64,000 nucleotides of DNA from assembly GCA_027482245.1 (NCBI GenBank), contig JAIXWG010000049.1:121353-185352 (forward strand), read 5' to 3'. The translations under genes were made by a program, and so were the position numbers. Position 1 is the stretch's first letter; every line of letters starts with the position of its first letter. Source of the stretch: Acetobacteraceae bacterium. GTDB lineage: Bacteria; Pseudomonadota; Alphaproteobacteria; Acetobacterales; Acetobacteraceae. Under the pieces are notes generated by a model, which was not told where the DNA came from, made no database searches, and saw nothing but the letters and a program-made list of their open reading frames with translations. Positions 36,149 to 44,946 of the stretch are shown here, piece by piece.

Positions 36149-37066
36149 ATGGCGGGCATGCGGAACTGGGGCCGGCGCGGGCTGGGGATGGCGGCGGCAG
36201 GGCTGCTGGCCGCGCCGTCCATCGTCGTGGCGCAGGGGCGGGAGGGGCGGATCACCGTCGCCTCCAAGATCGACACCGAGGGCGCGCTGCTCGGCAACAT
36301 CATCGTCCAGGCGCTGCGCCGCGCCGGGCTGACGGTGGAGCCGCGCCTGTCGCTCGGCCCGACGCGGATCGTGCGCGGCGCGCTGCTGGCGGGGGAGGTC
36401 GACCTCTATCCCGAATACACCGGCAACGGCGCCTATTTCTTCGAACGGCTGGAGGATCCGGCCTGGCGCGACAGCGACCAGGGCGCGGCGCTGGTCGCGC
36501 GGCTGGATCTGGAGGCGAACCGGCTGGTCTGGCTGGATCGCGCCCGGGCGAACAACACCTGGGCCATCGCCGTGCGGCGTGATGTCGCGCAGCGGGAGGG
36601 CCTGACGACGCTGGAGCAGTTCTTCGCCAAGGCCACGCAGCTGCGGCTCGCGGCCTCCGCCGAGTTCGTGGAGAGCCCGGTGGCGCTGCCGGCCTTCGAA
36701 CGCGCCTATGGCGCCACCTTCCCGCGCGACCGCATCACCATCCTGCCGGGCGGCGACACGGCGGTGACGATGCGCGCGGCGGCGCAGGGGCTGTCGGGCG
36801 TGAATGCCGCGATGGTCTATGGCACCGATGGCGCGATCCAGCCGCTGGGGCTGGTGGTGATGCAGGACAACAAGCAGGCGCAGATCGTCTATGAGCCCGC
36901 GCCGGTCGTCCGCCAGGCCCTGCTGGAGCGCTTTCCGCAGATCCGCACCGCGCTGGCGCCGGTCTTCGGCGGCCTGACGCAGGAGGTTCTGCAGCGCTTG
37001 AACGGCCAGGTGGCGGTGGAAGGAAAGACGCCGGAGGCGGTGGCGCGGGCGCATCTCGGCACGTGA
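36149..37066 (+). CDS. glycine-betaine/choline-type ABC substrate-binding protein
   Basis: 305 residues. ATG at 36149 has AAGGAGC at 36136-36142; signal peptide NWGRRGLGMAAAGLLAAPS with VAQ cleavage. OsmF/OpuC-type features: VASKIDTEGALLGNIIVQAL, then VDLYPEYTGNGAYFF, characteristic of the YehZ/OpuCC group, and APVFGGLTQEVLQRLNGQV near the end. First gene of a four-gene transporter, all with 4-base overlaps. Ligand likely a quaternary amine such as carnitine or betaine. Confidence 0.92.
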   Translation: MAGMRNWGRRGLGMAAAGLLAAPSIVVAQGREGRITVASKIDTEGALLGNIIVQALRRAGLTVEPRLSLGPTRIVRGALLAGEVDLYPEYTGNGAYFFERLEDPAWRDSDQGAALVARLDLEANRLVWLDRARANNTWAIAVRRDVAQREGLTTLEQFFAKATQLRLAASAEFVESPVALPAFERAYGATFPRDRITILPGGDTAVTMRAAAQGLSGVNAAMVYGTDGAIQPLGLVVMQDNKQAQIVYEPAPVVRQALLERFPQIRTALAPVFGGLTQEVLQRLNGQVAVEGKTPEAVARAHLGT

Positions 37067-38145
37067 TCGGGGCCCTCGTCGCCATCGCGGCGCTGCTGCT
37101 GCCGCTGCCCTTCCTCGGCGTCGCGCCCAACCGGCTGCTGCCGGGGGAAGGCGTTTCGGCCATTGCGGCGCTCGGGCCCTGGGTCGCGCTGCCGGTCGTG
37201 CTGCTGGCGCTGGGTGCCTGGCGGCGGCTGCCGGGCTGGACGGGCGCGGCCTGCGCGGCGCTGGCGGCGGTGGCGCTGCTGGCGCTGGCGGGCATGGCGG
37301 CGGGTGAACGGCTGGCGGACCTTGCGCCGGCGGCTCGGGCCAGCTTCGGCGCGGGGTTCTGGGTGGCGATGACGGCCACGTTGGCGCTGCTGGCGATGCG
37401 GGGCGCCTGGATGGGGCTGGTCGTCGCGGCCGGTGCCGCCGTGCTGCTGGCGGGCGGATGGCTCGACCGGCTGTCGCTGGTGGTGGAGGGGCAGGCGCGG
37501 GCGGAGGCGCTGCGCGGCGCGCTGCTGACCCATCTGGCACTCGCCGGCGGGGCGCTGGCCCTTGCGCTGGCGGTCGCGGTGCCGCTGGCCTGGGCCGGGT
37601 TCCGGCGGCCGCGCCTCGGCGCCGTGCTGGGGGCGGCGCTGTCCGGCGTGCAGGTGGTGCCGGCCATCGCCCTCTTCGCGCTGCTGATCCCGCTGCTGGC
37701 GGCGCTGCTGCGGGCGGTGCCGGCGCTGCGGGAGTTAGGGCTGGGCGCCGTCGGCTGGCTGCCGGCGGTGCTGGCGACCGCTGCCTACCTGGCCCTGCCG
37801 CTGTGGCGGAGCGTCTCCGGCGGCCTTGCCTCCGCCGACCCCGCCGCGGTGCAGGCGGCGGAGGCGATGGGCATGACGGAGGGCCGCATCTTGGCGGAAG
37901 TGCGCCTGCCTCTTGCCCTGCCCGTCTTCGCTGGTGGGCTGCGGGTGGCGGTGGTGCAGGCGATCGGGCTGGTGACGCTGGGCGGGCTGGTCGGCGCCGG
38001 GGGTCTCGGCGCGCTGGTCTTCGAGGGCCTGGCGCAATTCGCGACGGACCTGATGCTGCTCGGCGCGTTACCCATCCTGGCGCTGGCGCTGGCGGCGGAT
38101 ACGCTGGCGCGGGCGGCGGAAACCCGGTTGGGGAGAGAGGCATGA
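37063..38145 (+). CDS. glycine-betaine-type ABC permease (YehY/OpuCB-like)
   Basis: 360 residues with about nine predicted membrane helices: an extended N-terminal membrane region of about 140 residues as in E. coli YehY, then a permease core with EAMGMTEGRILAEVRLPLAL as the EAA loop and GLVTLGGLVGAGGLGALVFEG. GTG start in GTGA overlap. Confidence 0.9.
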   Translation: MIGALVAIAALLLPLPFLGVAPNRLLPGEGVSAIAALGPWVALPVVLLALGAWRRLPGWTGAACAALAAVALLALAGMAAGERLADLAPAARASFGAGFWVAMTATLALLAMRGAWMGLVVAAGAAVLLAGGWLDRLSLVVEGQARAEALRGALLTHLALAGGALALALAVAVPLAWAGFRRPRLGAVLGAALSGVQVVPAIALFALLIPLLAALLRAVPALRELGLGAVGWLPAVLATAAYLALPLWRSVSGGLASADPAAVQAAEAMGMTEGRILAEVRLPLALPVFAGGLRVAVVQAIGLVTLGGLVGAGGLGALVFEGLAQFATDLMLLGALPILALALAADTLARAAETRLGREA

Positions 38146-39077
38146 TCGCCCAGCCCGTCATCGCGATCGAGGGCGTCACCGTCCGCTTCGGCCAGACCGA
38201 GGCGCTGCGGGACGTGACGCTGCATGTGAATGCCGGCGAGTTCTGCGCGCTGGTCGGGCCCTCGGGCTCCGGCAAATCCACGCTGATGAAGCTGGTGAAC
38301 CGGCTGGTGGTGCCGAGCACCGGGCAGGTGCGGGTCCGCGGGCGCGACGTGGCGGAAGCGCCCGCGCCGGTGCTGCGGCGGTCCATCGGCTACGCGATGC
38401 AATCCGTCGGGCTGTTCCCGCATCGCACCGTGGCGGAGAACATCGGCACGGTGCCGCGCCTGCTGGGCTGGGATGCCGCACGCATCGCCCGGCGGGTGGA
38501 GGAATTGCTGGCGCTGCTGCGGCTTGATCCCGCCATGGGGGCGCGGCTGCCCCGCGCGCTGTCCGGCGGCCAGGCGCAGCGCGTCGGCATCGCCCGCGCG
38601 CTGGCCGCCGACCCCGACATCCTGCTGATGGACGAGCCCTTCGGCGCCGTCGATCCCATCACCCGGCGTGAACTGCGTGCCGAGATGCGGCGCATCCATG
38701 CGGAGACCGGCAAGACCATCCTGCTGGTGACGCATGACCCGGAGGAGGCGCTGGAACTCGCCAGCCATGTGGTGGTGCTGCGCGACGGACGGATCGAGGC
38801 GGATGGCGCGCCCGCCGAGCTGGTGTCGCCCGATGCCGCGCCCTTCGTGCGGGAACTGCTCGGCGGCGGGCAGCCCGGGCTGCGCTGGCTGTCGCTGCTG
38901 CCGGCGCGGGAGGTGCTGGACCCCCGGCCGGCGCCGGAAGGTGCCTCGATGCTGGCGCGGGATGCCAGCCTGGCGGATGCGCTGTCGCGCCTGGCGGAAA
39001 GCGGGGACGAGGCGCTGGGCATGGAGGGGGAGAAGGGCTCCGTCCGCGCCGAGGGCATCCTGGGGACGCGCCGGTGA
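38142..39077 (+). CDS. glycine-betaine-type ABC ATPase (YehX/OpuCA-like)
   Basis: 311 residues. Walker A GPSGSGKST, Q-loop MQSVGLFPHRTVAENI, signature LSGGQAQRVGIARALA, Walker B ILLMDEPFGAVDP and H-loop VTHDPEEAL. The region after about residue 235 is short and lacks a full CBS pair, as in YehX. Confidence 0.94.
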   Translation: MIAQPVIAIEGVTVRFGQTEALRDVTLHVNAGEFCALVGPSGSGKSTLMKLVNRLVVPSTGQVRVRGRDVAEAPAPVLRRSIGYAMQSVGLFPHRTVAENIGTVPRLLGWDAARIARRVEELLALLRLDPAMGARLPRALSGGQAQRVGIARALAADPDILLMDEPFGAVDPITRRELRAEMRRIHAETGKTILLVTHDPEEALELASHVVVLRDGRIEADGAPAELVSPDAAPFVRELLGGGQPGLRWLSLLPAREVLDPRPAPEGASMLARDASLADALSRLAESGDEALGMEGEKGSVRAEGILGTRR

Positions 39078-39781
39078 TCCGCTTCCGGCGCGGGCTGCCG
39101 GCGCTGCTGCTGGCGGTGGCGCTGGCGGTATTGGCGATGCCGGGGGTGGCCGCCTGGCTGATGGGCGGAACGCAGGGCCCGTATCCCGCCGCGCGCCTTC
39201 TGGACCTGGCGCTGGACCATGCGGCGCTGTCGCTGGCGGGGGTGCTGCCGGCGGGTCTGCTGGGGCTCGGCCTGGGTGTGCTGGTGACGCGGCCGGCGGG
39301 GCGCGGGCTGCGCGGCGCGACCGATGCCGCGGCCGCGGTGGCGCAGGCGGTGCCGCCCGTGGTGGTGGTGGCGCTGGCCGTGCCCGCCTTCGGCTTCGGC
39401 TGGGCGCCGACCGTGCTGGCGCTGATGCTCTACGGCATCATGCCGGTGCTGCGCGCGACCGTGGGCGCGCTGGAAGCGGTGCCGGCCGATACGCGGCTGG
39501 CCGCGGAGGCGGTGGGCCTCTCGCCCCGCCAGGTGTTGCAGGAGGTCGAGCTGGCGCTGGCCTGGCCGCTGGTGCTGGACGGGCTGCGGGTGGCGCTGGT
39601 GCTGGCTGTCGCGACCACCGCCGTCGGGGCGCTGGCGGGGGCGGCGACACTCGGCACGCCGATCGTCATCGGGCTGCAGAACCAGAACCAGGTGCTGGTG
39701 CTGCAGGGCGCGGCGGCGACGGCCGCGCTGGCCTTCCTCGCCGATGCCATCCTGCTGATGGCCGTGCCCGCCCGGGACTGA
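39074..39781 (+). CDS. glycine-betaine-type ABC permease (YehW/OpuCD-like)
   Basis: 235 residues, about six predicted membrane helices. EAA loop AEAVGLSPRQVLQEVELALA and the conserved GAATLGTPIVIGLQNQNQVL of the OpuC/Yeh permeases. GTG start in overlap with the ATPase. Completes the importer. Confidence 0.92.
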   Translation: MIRFRRGLPALLLAVALAVLAMPGVAAWLMGGTQGPYPAARLLDLALDHAALSLAGVLPAGLLGLGLGVLVTRPAGRGLRGATDAAAAVAQAVPPVVVVALAVPAFGFGWAPTVLALMLYGIMPVLRATVGALEAVPADTRLAAEAVGLSPRQVLQEVELALAWPLVLDGLRVALVLAVATTAVGALAGAATLGTPIVIGLQNQNQVLVLQGAAATAALAFLADAILLMAVPARD

Positions 39782-39841
39782 GGTTGCGGCGCGGCTGCCG
39801 CGGGGTATCGTGAGCCCCAAGATTGTGGGGGATGCGGCCGC

Positions 39842-40780
39842 ATGGCGCGGAGAATGGCAGTTGTAGGCGCGGGGCTGATCGGCCGCGCCTGGGCGATGGT
39901 CTTTGCGCGTGCGGGCTGGGAGGTCGCGCTGTACGACCCGGTGGCCGCGGCGCTGGAGGCTGCACCGGCGCTTTGTGCCGAGGGGCTGGCGGAACAGCAC
40001 CGGCAGGGGCTGTGCGACGATCCCGCCGGTGCGGCCGCGCGCATCCGCGTGGCGCCCGACCTGGCCGACGCGCTGGCCGGCGCCGAGTATGTGCAGGAGA
40101 ACGGGCCGGAACGCCTGCCGGAGAAAATCGCGATCTTCGCGGAGCTGGACCGGCTGGCGGCGCCGGGCTGCATCCTTGCCTCCTCCACCAGCGGCATCCC
40201 CTGCTCCGCCTTCACGGAGAAGCTGGCGGGCCGCGCGCGCTGCCTGGTCGCGCATCCCGTCAACCCGCCGCACCTCGTGCCCGTGGTGGAGTTGTCGGGC
40301 GCGCCCTGGACCTCGGCCGAGACCATCGCTGCCGCGCGCGCCATCCATAAGAGCGTGGACCAGGCGCCGATCACGGTGCTGAAGGAGATCGAGGGCTTCA
40401 TCCTCAACCGGTTGCAGGGCGCGCTGCTGGCGGAGGCGTTCCGCCTGGTGCAGGAGGGCTATGTGACGCCGCGGGACCTCGACGTGACGGTGGCGGAGGG
40501 GCTCGGCCTGCGCTGGTCCTTCCTCGGCCCCTTCGCGACGATCGAGCTGAACGCGCCGGGCGGCATGGCGGACTACTGCTCGCGCTATGCCGGGCTGTTC
40601 CAGCGCATGATCGAGAAGCCGCCCTCCCCCGCCGTCTTCGGCGCGGAGGGCTGTGCGAAGGTGGTCGAGGCGTGGGGTGAAAGCCCCACTCGCGAGGAGA
40701 TCGCGGCGCGGAGTGCGCGGCGCGACAAGAGGCTGGCGGCACTGGCCGCGCATAAGCGGAAGCAGGAGAAGCAGGCATGA
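39842..40780 (+). CDS. L-carnitine-dehydrogenase-like 3-hydroxyacyl dehydrogenase
   Basis: 312 residues. GAGLIGRAWAMVFARAGWEV binds NAD; the catalytic histidine is in CLVAHPVNPPHLVPVVE, where the PVNPPH block is shared by carnitine dehydrogenase and lambda-crystallin-like enzymes; STSGIPCSAF and ILNRLQGALLAEAFRLVQEG follow. Carnitine dehydrogenase makes 3-dehydrocarnitine. The call rests on the adjoining beta-keto acid cleavage enzyme and betaine transporter; another hydroxyacid is possible. Some carnitine dehydrogenases carry a fused C-terminal thioesterase; this one does not. Confidence 0.82.
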   Translation: MARRMAVVGAGLIGRAWAMVFARAGWEVALYDPVAAALEAAPALCAEGLAEQHRQGLCDDPAGAAARIRVAPDLADALAGAEYVQENGPERLPEKIAIFAELDRLAAPGCILASSTSGIPCSAFTEKLAGRARCLVAHPVNPPHLVPVVELSGAPWTSAETIAAARAIHKSVDQAPITVLKEIEGFILNRLQGALLAEAFRLVQEGYVTPRDLDVTVAEGLGLRWSFLGPFATIELNAPGGMADYCSRYAGLFQRMIEKPPSPAVFGAEGCAKVVEAWGESPTREEIAARSARRDKRLAALAAHKRKQEKQA

Positions 40781-41700
40781 GCCGCAAAGTCATCATCACC
40801 TGCGCGGTGACGGGCGCGATCCACACGCCCTCCATGTCGCCCCACCTGCCCGTGACGGCGCAGGAGATCGCGGATGCCGCGATCGGCGCGGCGGAGGCGG
40901 GCGCGGCCATCGTCCACCTGCATGCGCGCGATCCCGTCGATGGCCGGCCGGACCAGACGCCGGAAGCCTTCGCGCCCTTCCTGCGCGTCATCAAGCAGCG
41001 CACCGACGCCGTGCTGAACCTGACGACGGGCGGCGCGCCCACCATGACGATCCAGCAGCGCGTCTCCCCCGCCGCGACCTTCCGGCCGGAGGTGGCGTCG
41101 CTGAACATGGGCTCGATGAATTTCGGCCTGTTCGGGATGCTCAACCGCTTCAAGAGCTTCAAGCACCAGTGGGAGGCCGACTACCTCGCCAACAAGGACA
41201 TCGTGTTCCGCAACAGCTTCGCGGACATCGAGTACATCCTGACCACCTGCGCCGAGAACGACACGCGCTTCGAGTTCGAGTGCTACGACACCGCGCACCT
41301 CTACAATCTGAAGTACTTCCTGGATCAGGGCCTGGTGAAGGCGCCCCTGTTCATCCAGACGGTCTTCGGCATCCAGGGCGGCATCGGCGCGCATCCCGAG
41401 GATGTGCTGCACATGAAGCGCACCGCCGATCGCCTGTTCGGCGACCAGTATCGCTGGAGCGTGCTGGGCGCCGGCGCGTCGCAGTTGCGCATCGCGGCGA
41501 TGGCGGCGGCGATGGGCGGCAATGTGCGCGTCGGGCTGGAGGATTCGCTGTGGGCGGGCCCCGGCAAGCTGGCGGAGAGCAATGCCGAGCAGGTGCGGTT
41601 GGCGCGCCAGATCATCGAGGGGCTGGGGATGCAGGTCGCGACGCCGGATGAGGCGCGGGAGATCCTGAGCCTCAAGGGCGGGGACAAGGTGGCGTTCTGA
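40777..41700 (+). CDS. beta-keto acid cleavage enzyme (BKACE), probable 3-dehydrocarnitine type
   Basis: 307 residues. BKACE enzymes use acetyl-CoA and zinc to split a beta-keto acid into acetoacetate and a CoA thioester. Marks: CAVTGAIHTPSMSP, zinc-binding HLHARDP, NLTTGG, NMGSMNFGL, GAGASQL and VGLEDSLW. ATGA-coupled to the carnitine-dehydrogenase-like gene; with 3-dehydrocarnitine the products would be betainyl-CoA and acetoacetate. A betainyl-CoA thioesterase is not seen here. Confidence 0.9.
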   Translation: MSRKVIITCAVTGAIHTPSMSPHLPVTAQEIADAAIGAAEAGAAIVHLHARDPVDGRPDQTPEAFAPFLRVIKQRTDAVLNLTTGGAPTMTIQQRVSPAATFRPEVASLNMGSMNFGLFGMLNRFKSFKHQWEADYLANKDIVFRNSFADIEYILTTCAENDTRFEFECYDTAHLYNLKYFLDQGLVKAPLFIQTVFGIQGGIGAHPEDVLHMKRTADRLFGDQYRWSVLGAGASQLRIAAMAAAMGGNVRVGLEDSLWAGPGKLAESNAEQVRLARQIIEGLGMQVATPDEAREILSLKGGDKVAF

Positions 41701-41708
41701 GGCAAGGC

Positions 41709-42101
41709 GTGCCGATCGAACCCGAGGCCTTCCCCTGGGCGTGGCGCGTCGCCTTCGCGGCGATGCAGGTCGCGATCGCCACGGGGGCGCTGCTGGGATG
41801 GCGCGGCGGGCAGGCGCGCGATCCTCGGCGCGGGCCGGGACTGCGGCTGGTGTTGTGGCTGTGCGGCCTGCATGCGCTGGCCCTGTCGTGCCTGGCGGCC
41901 GGCTATGTCGTCGCGCCGGGTGGCCCTGGCATCTGGCGACTGCCTATCTATCTCGGCGTCTGGACGGTGGTTGTCGCGTCCTTCCTGCCGCAGGTCGCGC
42001 TGATCGGGGATGAGGCCGCGCGGGTGGCCAGCTTCCGCAAGCTGCAGCCCTTCCATGCGGCAGGGTGCCTGATGCCGGTCGTGGCGGCGATGGCGCTGTG
42101 A
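41709..42101 (+). CDS. small membrane protein, unknown function
   Basis: 130 residues with four predicted hydrophobic helices (for example VAFAAMQVAIATGALLGW, LVLWLCGLHALALSCLAAGY, LPIYLGVWTVVVASFLPQ). GTG start with AAGG before it. The stop overlaps the next gene's ATG by one base. No named family recognised. Confidence 0.65.
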   Translation: MPIEPEAFPWAWRVAFAAMQVAIATGALLGWRGGQARDPRRGPGLRLVLWLCGLHALALSCLAAGYVVAPGGPGIWRLPIYLGVWTVVVASFLPQVALIGDEAARVASFRKLQPFHAAGCLMPVVAAMAL

Positions 42102-42892
42102 TGGCGGCGGGGCTGGGTTCCGGCCGGGTGTGGCTGGCGGCGCTGATGGCGTCGCTCGCGGCCTTCGCGCTGCTGATCCCGCTGCGGATGGTGACGCAGC
42201 GCATCCTGCCGGCGTTGCTGCCCGCGGATTTCATGAATGCCTCGCTGGACGCGGCCTATCTGCTGGACGTCGCGCTGGTGGAGGGCTGCAAGCTCGCGGC
42301 GCTGTGGTGGCTGCTGCGCCGGGATACGAGCCGCTGGTTCGCGCTCGGCATTGCCTATGGCGTGCTCACCGGTGGCTGGGACCTCTGGCAGGCCGTCGGG
42401 AATGCGATCCGCTTTCCGGGCTTCGTCACGCCCTCCCTCGGCTGGATCGTCTCCTTCGCCGCGATCGTCATCCTGCATGGAACGCTGGGGTTGCTGGCGC
42501 AGGGCCTGGCCCGCGAAAGGGTCTGGTGGGGCTGGGCCGGCGCCAGCGTGATGGCCTTCGCCCTGGTGGCCTGGCGCACCATCCTGCTGCAATTCGTCCC
42601 CTATCCCGGCGTCGAGGGGCTGGACGAACGTCATTTCAGCTGGCTGGCCTTCGGGGTGGCGGCCTGGGCCGTGTATCGCCACGGACCGCGTCACCTCGCG
42701 GTGCTGTGCCTCGGCGTGATCGGCGGCGCGGTGATGCTGCTGGTGGTGATGCACCAGGTTGTGCCGGTCGCGGGCGTGCGGCGCGGGGATCCCGTTGCGG
42801 TCGCGGTGGTGGTGGCGGGGATCGGCTTCCTGGCGGCGATGGTGGCGCAGCGGAGCGTGCTGCCCTGGATGCGCGCTAAGCCTCAGGCGTGA
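42101..42892 (+). CDS. multi-pass membrane protein, unknown function
   Basis: 263 residues, about eight hydrophobic helices. A polar run VEGCKLAALWWLLRRD inside a helix and LHGTLGLLAQG later recall the Glu...Lys and His motifs of PrsW/YhfC-like intramembrane metalloproteases, but the match is loose. Translationally coupled to the protein before it. Its last 10 bases overlap the end of the convergent ATPase gene at 42883. Confidence 0.65.
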   Translation: MAAGLGSGRVWLAALMASLAAFALLIPLRMVTQRILPALLPADFMNASLDAAYLLDVALVEGCKLAALWWLLRRDTSRWFALGIAYGVLTGGWDLWQAVGNAIRFPGFVTPSLGWIVSFAAIVILHGTLGLLAQGLARERVWWGWAGASVMAFALVAWRTILLQFVPYPGVEGLDERHFSWLAFGVAAWAVYRHGPRHLAVLCLGVIGGAVMLLVVMHQVVPVAGVRRGDPVAVAVVVAGIGFLAAMVAQRSVLPWMRAKPQA

Positions 42893-43860
42893 TGGCAGGC
42901 CACCACCGTCCCATCCTCCCGCGGCGTCAGCGCAGGCCGTTCCGCGCGGCACAGCGCCGTCGCCTTCGGGCAGCGCGGATGGAAGGCGCAGCCGGAGGGC
43001 GGTGAGAGGGGCGAGGGCAATTCGCCGGCGATGGGCTTGAAGCTCGCCACATCTTCGACGGACAGCCGCAGCTTCGGCACGCTGTCAAGCAGCCCCTGCG
43101 TGTAGGGGTGGCGCGGGCTGGCATAGACCGTGGCCGCGCTGCCGGCCTCCACGATCCGCCCGAGATACATGATGGCGACACGATCGCTGACATGGCGCAC
43201 GACGCTGAGGTCGTGCGAAATGAAGAGGCAGGTCAGGCCGAGGTCGCGGCGGAGGTCGAGGAACAGGTTCAGGATCTGCGCCTGGATCGACACGTCGAGC
43301 GAGGCGACGGGCTCGTCGCAGACCAGCACCTCCGGCTGCATCGCCAGAGCGCGGGCGATGGCCACGCGCTGGCGCTGGCCGCCGGAGAACTGGTGCGGGA
43401 AGCGCGCGGCAAAGGCGGGATCGAGGCCGACGCGGGCGAGCCAATCCGCCACCATGCGCGGTGCATCGGCGCGCGTGGTCAGGCCATGGTTGACCGGCCC
43501 TTCCGCGATGGTGTCACCGATGCGCATGCGCGGGTTCAGCGAGGCGAAGGGGTCCTGGAAGACCGTCTGGATGCGTGTCGTCGATTTGTGGCGGCCGCGC
43601 ATGGGGGCGACGCCGCTGACCAGCACGCGGCCTTCCGTCGGCGGCATGATGCCGGCCAGCATGCGGCCCAGCGTGGACTTGCCGCAGCCGCTTTCGCCGA
43701 CCAGGCCGAGCGTCTCGCCGGCCGTCACGCCGATCGACACATCCGTCACGGCATGGACGGCGCGGCGATCCACCTTGGCGCCAAGCGCGCCGGCGATGCG
43801 GTCACCGATCGACAGGCGGGGGGAGAAGCGCTTGGTGACGCCTTCGGCCTGGAGAATCAT
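42883..43860 (-). CDS. peptide ABC transporter ATPase, DppF type
   Basis: 325 residues. Walker A GESGCGKST, signature FSGGQRQRVAIARALA, Walker B VLVCDEPVASLDVSIQAQ, C-terminal GCAFHPRCPKATALC. It ends the - strand operon dppB-C-D-F and overlaps its DppD partner by ATGA. Confidence 0.96.
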   Translation of the reverse strand: MILQAEGVTKRFSPRLSIGDRIAGALGAKVDRRAVHAVTDVSIGVTAGETLGLVGESGCGKSTLGRMLAGIMPPTEGRVLVSGVAPMRGRHKSTTRIQTVFQDPFASLNPRMRIGDTIAEGPVNHGLTTRADAPRMVADWLARVGLDPAFAARFPHQFSGGQRQRVAIARALAMQPEVLVCDEPVASLDVSIQAQILNLFLDLRRDLGLTCLFISHDLSVVRHVSDRVAIMYLGRIVEAGSAATVYASPRHPYTQGLLDSVPKLRLSVEDVASFKPIAGELPSPLSPPSGCAFHPRCPKATALCRAERPALTPREDGTVVACHHA

Positions 43861-44828
43861 GCAGCCTCCAGCGGGTGGTGGCAGCGCACCAGGCGGCCCC
43901 CGGTGACGACATCCGGCGGATCGGTGACGCAGACGGAGTCCGCTCGCGGGCAGCGCGGCGCAAAGGGGCAGCCGGGCGGCAGCGAGAGCAGGGAGGGCGT
44001 GGTGCCGGGGATCTGGGTGAGCTTCTCGCCCGGGCGCGCCATGGCGGGCAGGCTGTCCAGCAGACCTCGGGTGTAATGGTGGCGCGGCGCGCGCAGCGTT
44101 TCGCCGACGGCACCGGCCTCCACGATGCGGCCGGCATACATGACCAGCACGCGGTCCGCGAGGGAGGAGACGGTGGCGAGGTCATGGCTGATCCAGACCA
44201 GCGCCGTGCCGGTTTCTTTCGCCAGCGACTTCATCTCCGCCAAGATCTGCGCCTGGATGGAGACGTCGAGCGCCGTCGTCGGCTCATCCGCGATGATGAG
44301 GTCGGGGCCGTGCAGCAGCGCGGTCGCGATGGCGACGCGCTGGCGCATGCCGCCGGAGAATTCGTGGGGATAGGCATCGAGCCGCGCGGCAGCGTCGGGG
44401 ATGCCGACGCGCGTCAGCGTCCGCGCCGCCAGGTCGCGCGCCGCGGCATCGCTGGTGCGCCCATGCGCCTGCACGGCCAGCGTCATCTGCTGGCCGATGG
44501 AGAGCACCGGGTTGAGCGTCGCCGCCGGGTCCTGGAAGACCATGGCGATGCGCCGGCCACGCAGCGCCCGCATCTCCTGCGCCGGAAGGCCGACGAGTTC
44601 GCGGCCCTCGAACTTGATGGAGCCCGACGCGATACGCCCGGGTGGATCGACCAGGCCGATGAGGGAGAAGCCGGTGACGGATTTGCCGGAGCCGCTTTCA
44701 CCCACCAGGCCGAGGATCTCGCCCTTCTCGAGCGAGAAGGAGACGCCCTCGACGGCCTTCACCACACCGGCGCGGGTGAAGAAATGGGTGCGGAGGTCAC
44801 GGACCTCGAGGAGTGGCGATGCGCTCAT
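43857..44828 (-). CDS. peptide ABC transporter ATPase, DppD type
   Basis: 323 residues. Walker A GESGSGKSV, Q-loop FQDPAATLNPVLSIGQQ, signature FSGGMRQRVAIATALL, Walker B LIIADEPTTALDV, C-terminal GCPFAPRCPRADSVC. Start at 44828 matches the family N-terminus; a longer frame to 44852 is less likely. Three hairpins lie in the 118-base gap before it. Confidence 0.95.
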   Translation of the reverse strand: MSASPLLEVRDLRTHFFTRAGVVKAVEGVSFSLEKGEILGLVGESGSGKSVTGFSLIGLVDPPGRIASGSIKFEGRELVGLPAQEMRALRGRRIAMVFQDPAATLNPVLSIGQQMTLAVQAHGRTSDAAARDLAARTLTRVGIPDAAARLDAYPHEFSGGMRQRVAIATALLHGPDLIIADEPTTALDVSIQAQILAEMKSLAKETGTALVWISHDLATVSSLADRVLVMYAGRIVEAGAVGETLRAPRHHYTRGLLDSLPAMARPGEKLTQIPGTTPSLLSLPPGCPFAPRCPRADSVCVTDPPDVVTGGRLVRCHHPLEAA

Positions 44829-44842
44829 GCTGCCGGATCCCA

Positions 44843-44929
44843 CCGGCCGCAAAGCGGCCGGCGCGCGCAGCGGAACACGGCGACGCGCGCAACAGCGCGT
44901 CGGCGCGAAGCCAAGCGGCCGAAGGCCGC
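44843..44929 (-). repeat. three successive hairpins inside the transporter operon
   Basis: CCGGCCGC 44843-44850 with GCGGCCGG 44854-44861 (loop AAA); CGACGCGC 44881-44888 with GCGCGTCG 44895-44902; GCGGCC 44915-44920 with GGCCGC 44924-44929 (loop GAA). They fill the dppC-dppD gap and may stabilise the upstream part of the mRNA or lower ATPase expression. Confidence 0.55.
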
Positions 44930-44946
44930 GCCCGGCGTTTGAGGGG

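Noticed and set aside
42883..42892. Ten-base overlap of convergent genes as antisense control
   Set aside because: Short end overlaps are frequent in compact genomes; no further evidence.
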